A stretch of 64,000 nt of DNA from Fistulifera solaris (lineage: Eukaryota > Bacillariophyta > Bacillariophyceae > Naviculales > Stauroneidaceae). The DNA is taken from NCBI GenBank assembly GCA_030295235.1, contig AP026148.1, forward strand, positions 773,501-837,500, read 5' to 3'. This document shows positions 31,884 through 41,775 of the stretch, piece by piece. The position numbers and the translations under genes were made by a program. Under the pieces are notes generated by a model. That model made no database searches and was not told the DNA's origin. It worked only from the letters and a program-made list of their open reading frames with translations. The first letter of the stretch is position 1, and each line of letters begins with the position of its first letter.

Positions 31884-32575
31884 TCACGACCGCAATTCTA
31901 TGACACAAAACGAAGTTCCTTGACAGGCCGAGATACCATTGAAGCATTGTTGACTAAAGTAGCACGTAAAATAGGTTAGATCAAGCTATTGTAGGTCGAC
32001 TTTAACCACAAAAAGTCTTCAGAAACTTACCCTGACGCGCAATCGTCCGAGGTTAAACAAAGCGTAGCGGTACTATCGGTAGCGCAAATCGGAAGACCTT
32101 CGACGGTTCGTACACACAATCCATTTGCACCACAGGGGTCACCGTCTGTGTCACATGTTTCAAACGCGTTGCTTTTGTTGCATAAACTAAAGGGTGTGGG
32201 TGCGATACTGGGTTTCTTGGTCGGCTCGTCCGTGGGCTCCAAAGTCGGCGCGAGGGAAGGTTGTTCAGATGTGGAAGGAGCTGCCGAGACAGAAGGTTTA
32301 GGAGATTGACTGGGCTGTAATGAAGACGATGGTTGAGCAGAGAGAACCGGCGAAGGCGCTGCCGATGCAGTCGGCTCGAAAGATGGCACTTTCGAAGGTG
32401 TCATTGACGGTACAGGCGACTGAGTCGGCGCCATTGTCTGTTTGGACGGAACAGAGGAAACGCGGCCGCAGATGGCATTGACGCGATCAAACAAAAGCAT
32501 ATTTTGTGCGTTTGTTGTGAAAGCATTCACGAGGAAAATTAACAAAAGAGTCGAATAAGTGCAGCAGCGAGGCAT
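31884..32575 (-). CDS. Secreted Cys-rich protein, 11-cysteine family, copy 2
   Basis: Exons are 32031-32575 and 31884-31953, with a 77-bp intron; the product is 204 aa. After a signal peptide (YSTLLLIFLVNAFTTNA) comes MLLFDRVNAIC. A spacer of about 95 aa rich in Pro, Ser and Thr follows (PSxxPSxxP type, typical of diatom secreted proteins). The Cys-rich domain reads FETCDTDGDPCGANGLCVRT, ICATDSTATLC, DDCASG and, in exon 2, QQCFNGISAC...FCV. The cysteine pattern and intron phase equal those of copy 1; the long P/S/T spacer is the main difference. The function is unknown; the spacer suggests an O-glycosylated wall or matrix protein. It is divergent from the subtilisin at 33203. Confidence 0.8.
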
Positions 32576-33202
32576 CTTTGCTTATGATGCGTTTTTCCTT
32601 TGCACGTGCGTGCCGATGGTATCAAGCGCGGTTTGATAAAATACTGCTTTTGGCTTATCAACGATCGTTTTATGCAATCAAGTCACAAGGATTCACCATT
32701 AATCGTTTTCGTTACGTCGCATTGCGGAGGAATAAACACCGAAAAAAATTCCTGTCATGGCTCGTGGCTATGGTGCCACTATAATACTAATTGTATAGTT
32801 TTACATGTTGTATTTCTCACTGTTAAACTTCCTTCCTTCTTCATCCAATTCTCTCAAGGCAGGGTCTCATAAGCTCATAAGGCCCAGCGGTAACCAGTCA
32901 TCTGTCATCAGTCATCAGTCATTTATTCTTTATCCTCGAAAATCCTGAAGGACACAGAAAATGGAAATTGACAATACACTTTTAATGTAGACTTTTGCTC
33001 GTAGAATCAACAATTAACTATCTAACCTGTCGTCCACAATGACCTTTGACCATTGGGCTTGGTACTGGAACCTGGTACCGGTACCAGGTACTGGGCGGGC
33101 TCGCAGGCTCGCTCACTCCCCTATGCCGCATATCTCCTCCATTATTATTTTTCCTTTACAAAATAAACTCAGTAAGAACAAGCAACCATTTCTCTCAACA
33201 CC
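32576..33202. other. Divergent promoter region between Cys-rich protein 2 and subtilisin 2
   Basis: This region contains a strong KpnI-like palindrome at 33061-33094 with core CCTGGTACCGGTACCAGG, about 110-140 bp before the subtilisin start codon. No gene is seen. Confidence 0.55.
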
Positions 33203-34518
33203 ATGAAAAAATTCTATTATCATTCAACTCTTCCCTCTTTACTATTTCTGCTATGCCTTTCATCACAAACAATATGCCTATCTGCCGAGTTCATGCGCGT
33301 GAATAATCTGGAAATGAGCACGACAGCTTCGTCTGCTCCGGTTGTAATTCCGAATCAATACATTGTGTTTTATACACTAGATGCTGACCGAGCTGCCACG
33401 AATGAACGACTCTTCTTTTCTTCCAACTCTTCCATTGCAACGTCAGATTCTTTTTCGGTCGTACACGAAATGGATAGAGCCATTGCGGTGACGGGAATTT
33501 CCGATGCACAAAGCAAAGAATTAGCGCAAGATCCATTTGTCGCCAAAGTGATTCCGGTAAGAGCTAAAAGTTGGCTGGATTTGTGTAAGTTCACCTCTCA
33601 TTATACGTATTATAGGATTATGAAGTGACTATAGAGGCTGTACAAGCCAGCCCTTACAGCTGGGGCTTGGATCGAATCGATCAATCCAATTTGCCCCTCG
33701 ATGACACGTACGAATACACGTACACGGGTACAGGGGTTCGTGCTTATATTTTCGATTCGGGTATCCGAAAGACACACGAGGATTTTGGGGGACGAGCGAC
33801 GTGTGGTATCAATTTAATAGCGACAGAAACATGCACCGATATGAATTTTCATGGTACTCACGTGGCTGGGACGGTGGGTGGGATGATTTCCGGAGTCGCC
33901 AAAGGTGTACAGTTAGTTGATGTAAAAGTGCTAGATAAAAATGGAAGAGGAACTTTCTCCGGAGTAATGACCGGATTGGAATACGTATTGGCGCAAAAGC
34001 AGAACAATCCGACCATCCCCATGGTCATCAACATGTCGCTAGGAGGAAAAATTATTATACCAGAGGTTGAAGACGCCATCGATGACGCCGTAGCCGCCGG
34101 GATCGTCGTGGTTGTTGCTGCCGGTAACTCAGCCGTGGATGCTTGCGAGCAAACGCCGGCCTATATACAAAGTGCTATAACCGTCGGGGCGAGTAATATG
34201 GATGACACACGAGCCGACTTTTCCAATTTTGGCGATTGCGTTGATATCTATGCACCAGGTGTCGACATTGTATCTGCGTATCATACAGGAGATGACGAGT
34301 ATGCTTATGCGGCTGGAACCAGTATGGCGGCACCACACATTGCTGGTGTGGCAGCTCTTTATTTGGAGGCTAACCCAACATGGACCCCAGCTCAAGTATG
34401 GAATGCCATGCGAGACGATGCGGTCGAAGCAATCCAGCGCACCTACGACCCAGTAGAAAATTACTTTCGAATGCGAAGAACGACACGGCTGCTCACACAA
34501 ACCCAACCTATATCATAA
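33203..34518 (+). CDS. Subtilisin-like (S8, proteinase K type) secreted protease 2
   Basis: Exons are 33203-33556 and 33616-34518, with a 59-bp intron; the intact product is 418 aa. It has a signal peptide (FYYHSTLPSLLFLLCLSS) and an I9-type prodomain (IPNQYIVFYTLDADRA ... DRAIAVTGISD) ending at the splice site. The catalytic domain follows with Asp in AYIFDSGIRKTH, His in NFHGTHVAGTVGG, Asn in VVVAAGNSAVDAC and Ser in [11 protein letters not shown]. Cysteines near RATCGINL and ETCTD fit proteinase K-like disulphides. The intron lies exactly between prodomain and catalytic domain in all three family members. It is expected to be autoprocessed and to act outside the cell or in the vacuole. Confidence 0.93.
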
Positions 34519-34587
34519 TTCATAAATTTTACATACAGTTCTCATAAATGAAGCACGAAGCCTCTACTTCTCGCTTGATCATTACAT

Positions 34588-35307
34588 TCACATGACCGAA
34601 GAATAGTGTTGAGTCAAGCCGTTCGCAATACACCGATTGACAATCGTCAGCAAATGCGGATTTTCCAAAGCCGCACGCAATCGTTCCTTGTCTTGCAACT
34701 GCTTGTTGATGGCGTGTTCGCTGGCGTGGGTACCGGGCTGAATTTTGACTTCAATATGCGTCCGCGGCAATTGACAGCGCTGTAATTTTACTGACAGACA
34801 CAATCCTATTAGCGTTGCCATACTACAGTGCGGAATGGTCGGAGTAAATTCGACTGTGATCTTGTTGTGCTGATTGCTGTTGTTGGTGGCTATGTCAATC
34901 TGATTTAACTTTACAACGCCCAAAGCCTCTAGACTATGCGGATGCTCCGGGTCTTGAATGTGTCGAATCAGATCAAAGATCTCGGCGGCTGTGATAGGAT
35001 CGGATGTTGTAGCAGCTGCTGTTGTGAGTGTATTTTTAGTTTCTTTGGCAATGGGAAAATCGTTGCTTGCAGGATGAAATAGCAACAAAGGATCTACATT
35101 TGAGGAGTCCCAGAGCCCTGTGTTCTTCAATAAATTCACCGATGTCGCATTTAATTGAGCAGCGTCTTCCAAAGCGCACCTTACGACACTCCTTGTCCGA
35201 AAATCCGCAATCAATTCCGGATGCGCTTGCAACCATGCTTGCGTGCGCTCTTCCTTGTCGTGATCGTCAATGTGATGCAAAATAGGATTGGCGTTTTCTT
35301 TTATCAT
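34588..35307 (-). CDS. MIP18-family cytosolic Fe-S cluster assembly factor (CIAO2/AE7-like)
   Basis: The intact 239-aa protein starts with ENANPILHH, as in MIP18 proteins. Its C-terminal two-thirds carry the family core: [44 protein letters not shown] (with the reactive Cys), TPGTHASEH-like [15 protein letters not shown] and [15 protein letters not shown]. Family knowledge places it in the targeting complex with CIAO1 and MMS19, delivering Fe-S clusters to nuclear and cytosolic enzymes. An insertion of about 85 aa between the N-terminal motif and the core (residues about 15-105) is unusual, since typical members are near 160 aa. The retrotransposon 5' LTR begins only 269 bp upstream of its start codon. 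Confidence 0.93.
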   Translation of the reverse strand: MIKENANPILHHIDDHDKEERTQAWLQAHPELIADFRTRSVVRCALEDAAQLNATSVNLLKNTGLWDSSNVDPLLLFHPASNDFPIAKETKNTLTTAAATTSDPITAAEIFDLIRHIQDPEHPHSLEALGVVKLNQIDIATNNSNQHNKITVEFTPTIPHCSMATLIGLCLSVKLQRCQLPRTHIEVKIQPGTHASEHAINKQLQDKERLRAALENPHLLTIVNRCIANGLTQHYSSVM

Positions 35308-35470
35308 TTTTGCGCCTTACTTCTTTCACCCTTGTTTCTGTCTTTGCTTCCAATTGCAGTCTTATCGAACAAGAAGCACATCAACAATTAAAAATCATTT
35401 TTTGTCCTTCGCCTTCGTCGTTTGTTGTTTTGTCATCGTCGTGTGTGCCTAAAGTGTTTCTACACGGAAG

Positions 35471-35492
35471 CCACGAATGGTTTTAGTCATGA
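35471..35492 (+). repeat. Divergent hairpin repeat copy
   Basis: CCACGAATGG and TTTAGTCATGA arms give a weaker copy of the family seen at 25898 and 41022. Confidence 0.4.
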
Positions 35493-35576
35493 ATGTGCAA
35501 ATTGCAACTTAACCGCCGCTGAGTTTGCGAGCTCTGTATGCCACAGTTGTCCTTATTAGATCGTTTTATCTTTGCG

Positions 35577-35874
35577 TGCAATGCCCAGGATTAACCTGAA
35601 CCTTATGCAGTTAAGAATCACGGCCTCTAACCCTATCGGGCCGAGACCAGGACAACATTCCCACTTCGGATCCTGAACCCGTGTGGGAATCCTCTGTGGG
35701 AGTCTACATCACAACTCCCACGACTGGTGGGAATTGAATCTTGAACTCCCACGACCGGCGGGAGTCCTTTTCCGATTAGATCGACTTTTGTGAAAACTTT
35801 CATTCGAATAGTTTACAAACGTAACTCTTCTCATAATTTTCATTTATCTGCAAAACTTCATTGTAGGTAACGCA
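35577..35874 (+). repeat. 5' LTR
   Basis: This is a 298-bp repeat starting TGCAATGCCC and ending GGTAACGCA. It is identical to the 3' LTR except for CCAGG against CCAAGG. Internal inverted pairs CTCCCACGACTGGTGGGA and CTCCCACGACCGGCGGGAG may fold as stems. Confidence 0.97.
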
Positions 35875-35918
35875 ATCTGATCAGAGCAAAAATTCCTACG
35901 TAAATTTTTTTTCAGAAA

Positions 35919-36861
35919 ATGACCTCTCCTACTACTACTACTACTCCTGACTGGGCTTATGTCTTCGACCCCACCGATCGCACCCCCATCAAGTGGATGA
36001 TCAAGAAAAACAAGTACGAAATTGTTGTTCCGTTGTTGAACGATTTCGGCATTCGCAAGATCATGCAGCATGTGACCATTGTCATCCCCGAAATCGTCCA
36101 AGTCGTCACTGTCGGAAACCGACCTCGAAGCTTCGCTACCAATCGCGTTTCAAGCGCACTCTCTCTCCGTTCCATCAAGAAAATTGGAACACGACCGTCA
36201 CGAACTTCATCCCCACGGGCAAAAAGACGTCGTCGCCGAGTTTGAGAACCTCGTCATGGCTTGGTTGGCCGACCACTACGCCAACGAAAAAACCCAACAC
36301 GATTTGGTCAACCAGATCCACAAGAAGAAGAAACCGCGAGGCATGCCAACCGAGGTCTTCTACGGCCTCATGAACACGCATTACAACCAGTACATTGAAT
36401 GGCTTCCCGGTCCCAACTGTCTCTTTCCTGAGGCATTCATCAAGCAGTACTTCTTCGACGCAATGCCGAATGATTGGCAGGCAGCATTCATCACTGCCGG
36501 TCGCGAATCTCTACCGGATGTTGACATCCTCACAGTCCGTCAGTATTTCAAAGCTCTCCAGGAACTCGATGAAGCTGTAAACCTTCGCAAGAACCTCAAC
36601 AAGGGCAACAACAACAACAACGACAATAACAACAACAAGCGCCCAAAAACACCAACAAATACAACGACAACAAAAAAGCAAAGAGAACCGTTCAAGCAAA
36701 AGATGACTGTCCCATCCACCCAGGTGCTGGTCACCCTTGGAGCAAATGCTTCTCGAACGCCAACAACCCGGATCGTCCATCTGCCAACAAAAAACCCGCC
36801 GCCAAGAACAAGAACGGCAAGGGCAAGGATGCCAATACCAACGAGAAACATAAAGACGTGA
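35919..36861 (+). pseudogene. Retrotransposon gag region (frameshifted)
   Basis: Gag starts at ATG 35919 (MTSPTTTTTPDWAYVFDP). It changes frame near 36105-36120 and continues to 36861 with a helical retrotransposon-gag-like core (VMAWLADHYANEKTQHDLV, FFDAMPNDWQAAFITAG) and an Asn/Thr/Lys-rich linker. No CCHC knuckle was identified with confidence. Confidence 0.75.
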
Positions 36862-37178
36862 ACAACGAATCTAATGTCATCTCCAAAATGGCTTCCACTG
36901 ACAATGACAATTCATCTGCCTTCTCGGCAACCTCTCCGGCATATTCGGCCGTGCTCCCCCCGCTTATGAGTTTGATCTCAACGAGTCGGATGCGTTAACA
37001 GATTGTTACGTCACCTCCACTATTTTAAATCACTCACATCATCTTGACTCCATTCCATTCGTCAACCAGACAAAGACGTCTAAGAACTTGGAATCACACG
37101 AGCCTGCTCTTGTAGCGGCATGTGACAAGATATTCTCCGAGGGAGAAGGCAGTGATTTAAAATTAGTAGGCTCTATCT

Positions 37179-37565
37179 ATGATACTGAACTCGTCTCGCA
37201 TGCGCTCTATTAGCCTTATATACACTACGCTATCGTCTTCTAAAGACAAAACGCCTCTTCGAGTCCTTTTTGATTCCGGATCCGACAGCACAATGTTCAA
37301 TCGAAAAGCCCTTCCCAAAGGGACCGAAACGATCAAGATCAAAGGTGAACAATTTGTTGGTCTCCATGGACCTCAGGTCCACAACGAACAAGTTCTACTC
37401 TCCAATATCTGTCTTCCAGAATTTTCGCTATCGCAAAAAGCTCCAGGTCCTTATCGCGCCACAATCTTTGATAACCCACATTCAGGTTACGACATCATCA
37501 TTGGCCAAGATCTCCTGCAAGCACTCGCGATCAAAATCGACTTGAAAACAAACAGTTTCTTTTAA
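37179..37565 (+). CDS. Retrotransposon aspartic protease region
   Basis: The frame contains RVLFDSGSDSTMF, the D-S/T-G active-site motif of retroviral-type proteases, and later GYDIIIGQDLL, the flap/C-terminal motif. It ends at a stop at 37565. Confidence 0.85.
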   Translation: MILNSSRMRSISLIYTTLSSSKDKTPLRVLFDSGSDSTMFNRKALPKGTETIKIKGEQFVGLHGPQVHNEQVLLSNICLPEFSLSQKAPGPYRATIFDNPHSGYDIIIGQDLLQALAIKIDLKTNSFF

Positions 37566-37874
37566 CGAAAACACAATCGACTTCAAACCCGCCGACTACT
37601 TCATTCGCAACAAGTTCTGCAAAGAAATGCTTGAATCACACGATGCCATGCTCGTAGATGACGAAGATGCAATCAGAGAGGCAGGGTACAAGTCCAAAGC
37701 AATACTCCCATCCGACTATCAAGCAGTCGACACCCAAACCGTCGGCCGACGAACAAGAACACCTTAGTCGCCCGCAACGCCGCTTACTCGGCCGCATTCT
37801 CGACAAGTTCAAAAAATTATTCTCTGGCAAGCTTGGCAAATATCCCAAAAGAAAGTCCGTCTTGAAGTCCAACC

Positions 37875-38649
37875 CGGCGCAAAACCATATCGCTGCCGAC
37901 CCTATCCTGTCCCTCGATCACAAGAGGCAGTCTTCAAAAATGAACTCGAGCGCCTTCTGAAGGAAACCGTACTCACCAGAACGGGTGCCTCCGAATGGCT
38001 TGCTCCATCTTTCATTATCCCGAAGAAAGACGGTTCTGTCCGATGGATTTCCGATTTCCGCCAGCTGAACAAAGTGTTACGACGCAAGGTATACAACTTA
38101 CCACGCATTCAAGACATCCTCAAACGACGCAAAGGATACAAATACTTGACGAAACTCGACGTCAGTATGCAGTTCTACACGTTTGAACTCGACGACGACA
38201 GCAAAAAACTGTGCGTCATCTGCACACCCTTCGGCAACTATCAATACAATCGCCTTCCTATGGGAGTCTCTCCTGCACCCGATATTGCACAAGAGACAAT
38301 GGAAGAACTCCTCCTCCCCTTCTCCGAAGCCGAAGTCTACATTGATGACATCGCCATCTTCAGCGACGACCTGGAATCGCATCTTCAATCTGTTGAAAAG
38401 ATCCTGGCCGTCCTGCAAGACAACAACTTCACCATTAACCCAAACAAATGCGAATGGTGTGTTCAAGAAACCGATTGGCTTGGCTACTGGCTCACCCCAA
38501 CTGGCCTTAAGCCCTGGAAGAAGAAAGTCGATGCTATGCTCCGAATCCAAGCCCCACGAACGGTCAAGCAGCTACAATCCTTCCTTGGCGCCCGTCAACT
38601 TCTATCGCGACATGTATCCAAAACGCGCACACATCCCTCGCACCGTTAA
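37875..38649 (+). CDS. Retrotransposon reverse transcriptase region
   Basis: An open frame covers fingers and palm: PSFIIPKKDGSVRWISDFRQ, YLTKLDVSMQFYTF, NRLPMGVSPAP, the catalytic YIDD at 38338-38349 and the following Ty3-type WLGYWLTPTGLKP. It is intact across the palm and shifts frame around 38600-38650. Confidence 0.93.
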
Positions 38650-38689
38650 CACAAATGACCGGAATGAAAGGCAAGCTCAAATGGGACCC

Positions 38690-39130
38690 CAAATGTCAAC
38701 AAGCCTTTGACAAAATGAAAGCACTCCTCGCACAAGAAGCATTCCTTCAATATCCAGACCACAACAAACCGTTTTCACGTCTACGCTGACGCAAGCGACT
38801 ACCAAATGGGCGCTGCAATCTTCCAAGACGGCAAACCCGTCGCCTTTTACTCTCGAAAACTTAATCCTGCTCAACGCGAATTACACAGTCGGTGAGAAGG
38901 AGATTCTCTCCATCGTCGAAACACTCAAGGAATTTCGCACGATGCTTTCACGGAGTACAACAATTACATGTGTACACTGACCACAAAAACAACACCTTTG
39001 AAACAGTGAATTCGCGAGCGAGGTCCTGCGCTGGCGTCTTTTCCTTGACGAATTTGGGATCCAACTCAAATACATCAAGGGTCAGAACAACAACTTAGCC
39101 GACGCCCTGTCCCGTCTGCCGATCCAGTCA
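38690..39130 (+). pseudogene. Retrotransposon RNase H region (frameshifted)
   Basis: Segments in alternating frames contain [50 protein letters not shown] and NNLADALSRLP, the classical Ty3 RNase H order. At least three frame changes interrupt it. Confidence 0.85.
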
Positions 39131-39479
39131 TTGCCCGACGAAGACATAAAAAACACTCTGTTCGAACAACCCCACCAAACACACGAGGAGGATAGCGCTC
39201 AAACCCCTCGACCACCGCCCCAGCTGGCATTCTTCTCCATGGCTGATGATACTCACCTTCGGAGCACCTTCGTTAGTCTTCCTGCGCTCAAAGGAATTCC
39301 CTTCGAGCTAGACTATCGCGTCATCTTGGAAAAGCAGAAAGGAGACGTCCTTATCTCGCAACTCCAAACCAAAACACCTCGCAATTTCACCCTAATTGAA
39401 CTCGCACCTGACACACACATTATTTGCTATCAAAAGACGGCAAAACAAACCCCAAAATCTTTCTCCCCACTTCCATGCT

Positions 39480-40495
39480 CAACAATACCATCCACTGGTA
39501 TCATCTCGCACTCGGCCACATTGGACAAAAACGGTTGATTGAGACTATGTCGATCCACCTTTTCCACCCTGAACTCCGAGATCGCGTTACTCATTTTGTT
39601 TCGATTTGTGCAGATTGCCAAAAGTGCAAGAACATCCTCCGCGGCCATGGTCATCTCGCTCCTCGTGAAGCTCATTCCCATCCCTGGAGGGATATTGCAG
39701 TTGACCTCATCGGTCCTTGGCACATGAAAGTCGGCCACACAGAAGCCTCTTTCTCTGCACTCACAGTCATTGACACAGTCACGAACCTTGTCGAACTTAT
39801 ACGCGCATTGAAAACAAGACCGCCGCCCACGTCGCTCGTCAATTGGAGATTGTCTGGCTAAACCGCTACCCACGTCCGCTTTTTTGCATTTTTTGACCAA
39901 GGAGGCGAATTTGTTGGCTACGACTTTGACCAATTACTCGAAGAACACGGCATCACCGGTCGCCCAATTACAAAGCAAAAACCCACGCTCGAATGGCATC
40001 TGCGAACGCATGCACCAAACTGTTGGTAACATCCTGCGAACAATGCAATCTACCCGTCTCCCAACAGACATCCAGAGCGCAGAACGCATGGTTGATTACG
40101 CCTTATCGACTTGTCTTTTTTGCAACTCGCGCCGCCATACATGGCTCCCCTCAAAGCCATCCCAGGATCCTTGGCCTTCGGACGCGACATGATTCTCGAC
40201 ATTCCCCTCTTGGCCGACTGGAAATATATCCAAGAACATCGTCAACAACTCGTTGACAAACGGTCCATTGCAGAGAATCGACAACGCCGCTGTCGATTAC
40301 CAACCTGGCGACAAAATCCTCAAAATATCCTTCCGACCGAATAAGCTCGAACCACGCCAAGCAACCGGTCCTTTTCCCATCACTCGCGTTCACACAAATG
40401 GCACCGTCACCATCCAACTGAACGAGGCTGTCATTGAACGAATCTCCATTCGTCAGATCAAGCCTTTTCGAGATGAAACTCCATTTCCTTCCTGA
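39480..40495 (+). pseudogene. Retrotransposon integrase region (frameshifted)
   Basis: The zinc-binding HHCC module is present (HLALGHIGQKRL ... CADCQKC), followed by the catalytic core start (WRDIAVDLIGPW), a DQGGEFVGYDF block in another frame, and a C-terminal GPF/Y-type module (ATGPFPITRVHTNGTVTIQL) ending near 40495. Confidence 0.85.
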
Positions 40496-40618
40496 ACACC
40501 CCCTTCTCGGACGCCGATCTTTTTATTTTTTTCCTTCTAAAACGGAAGGTTGTTTCTGTTTTGTTCTGCAAGGTCCACATTCCGTCCTTCGTCCGTTCCC
40601 GGACCTTGAGAGGCAGAA

Positions 40619-40917
40619 TGCAATGCCCAGGATTAACCTGAACCTTATGCAGTTAAGAATCACGGCCTCTAACCCTATCGGGCCGAGACCAAGGACAACA
40701 TTCCCACTTCGGATCCTGAACCCGTGTGGGAATCCTCTGTGGGAGTCTACATCACAACTCCCACGACTGGTGGGAATTGAATCTTGAACTCCCACGACCG
40801 GCGGGAGTCCTTTTCCGATTAGATCGACTTTTGTGAAAACTTTCATTCGAATAGTTTACAAACGTAACTCTTCTCATAATTTTCATTTATCTGCAAAACT
40901 TCATTGTAGGTAACGCA
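40619..40917 (+). repeat. 3' LTR
   Basis: This 299-bp LTR is identical to the 5' LTR apart from one extra A. It is followed directly by the TTGCG target duplication. Confidence 0.97.
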
Positions 40918-40922
40918 TTGCG

Positions 40923-41775
40923 CACCATTATTTATGGGGACATTCATTGTTACTGTCAAAAGCCTTGCGGATCGTTTTTTTCTTCTAGTCATAAAAACTC
41001 CCAAGTGAAGGCGACCTATCTCCACGACTGGCTTTTTAGTCATGAAGCAATATAGTTCCGAGCAAAGGCTAGCTGTAGACATAAGGTACGGTTCCTGCAA
41101 CCCTTATTTCTTTTGTGCAAAGAATTAGACGGCTAACTGTTAAGTCATTTGTCAGGCAGGAGAAAGGATTGTATTTTCTTACATTGTATTTGTAATGATA
41201 AAACTTTACGAATTCGACGCATCAACGTATCACGTGAGAATGCCTTCTGTTATTAGCTTCATGGATTCCGTATGCAATGCATCATTTTTCATGATAAGCT
41301 CGTTGATTCTATAGCTTTTATGGTACGTAAAGGAACTCTAGCGAGAGCATTTCTTGTTTTTCCTTTTTTTCTGTGCCTAGGTAAGCAAGCGATACGGTAT
41401 TCACATTTGCGCACGCACTCACTCGTTTCTTTCATCCGATAAAGACTTCGTTCCACATGTGATAACGGAAGAATGAGTTTTTGCGATTAAGAGGAGCATT
41501 GTTAAATGAGAGGAAGAGTCATGGTTGTTACTGGCATTGCTCCTGTCACAATAATAAGTATTCATATACATTTAGACATCCGAATTTTTTAATTAGATTG
41601 GAGTAGTCGTATCAAAAGAAGGGCAAAGTCCAACTCCGCTACAGTTTGAGTACCGATGCCTTTTCGTTTAGGACTTGTCTTTCTGAATGGTTCCTCGACA
41701 TTTTTTCTTTCCATTCTTTCAGTGTTTTCGTTTCCTTCATCATCCCCTTTCATTTATGTCACTTCGCAACAAAAA
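40923..41775. other. Intergenic region upstream of subtilisin 3
   Basis: No gene is seen. A hairpin repeat copy lies at 41022-41045 (arms CCACGACTGG and TAGTCATGA). Confidence 0.45.
41022..41045 (+). repeat. Hairpin repeat copy
   Basis: The sequence begins CCACGACTGG and ends TTAGTCATGA. It is the same family as 25898, with a T-rich loop. Confidence 0.55.

Larger units (their letters stand above)
35577..40917 (+). mobile_element. Ty3/gypsy-type LTR retrotransposon, structurally complete, coding region frameshifted
   Basis: The 5341-bp element has LTRs of 298 and 299 bp that begin TG and end CA and differ by one base indel. The target duplication TTGCG is at 35572-35576 and 40918-40922. A primer-binding site containing ATCAGAGC, as in initiator-Met tRNA sites, lies just after the 5' LTR (about 35880-35890). 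A purine-rich tract (GAGAGGCAGAA) precedes the 3' LTR. The internal order gag, protease, reverse transcriptase, RNase H, integrase with a GPF/Y module defines the Ty3/gypsy class. Several frame changes interrupt the polyprotein. Near-identical LTRs indicate a recent insertion, between MIP18 and subtilisin 3. Confidence 0.96.
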
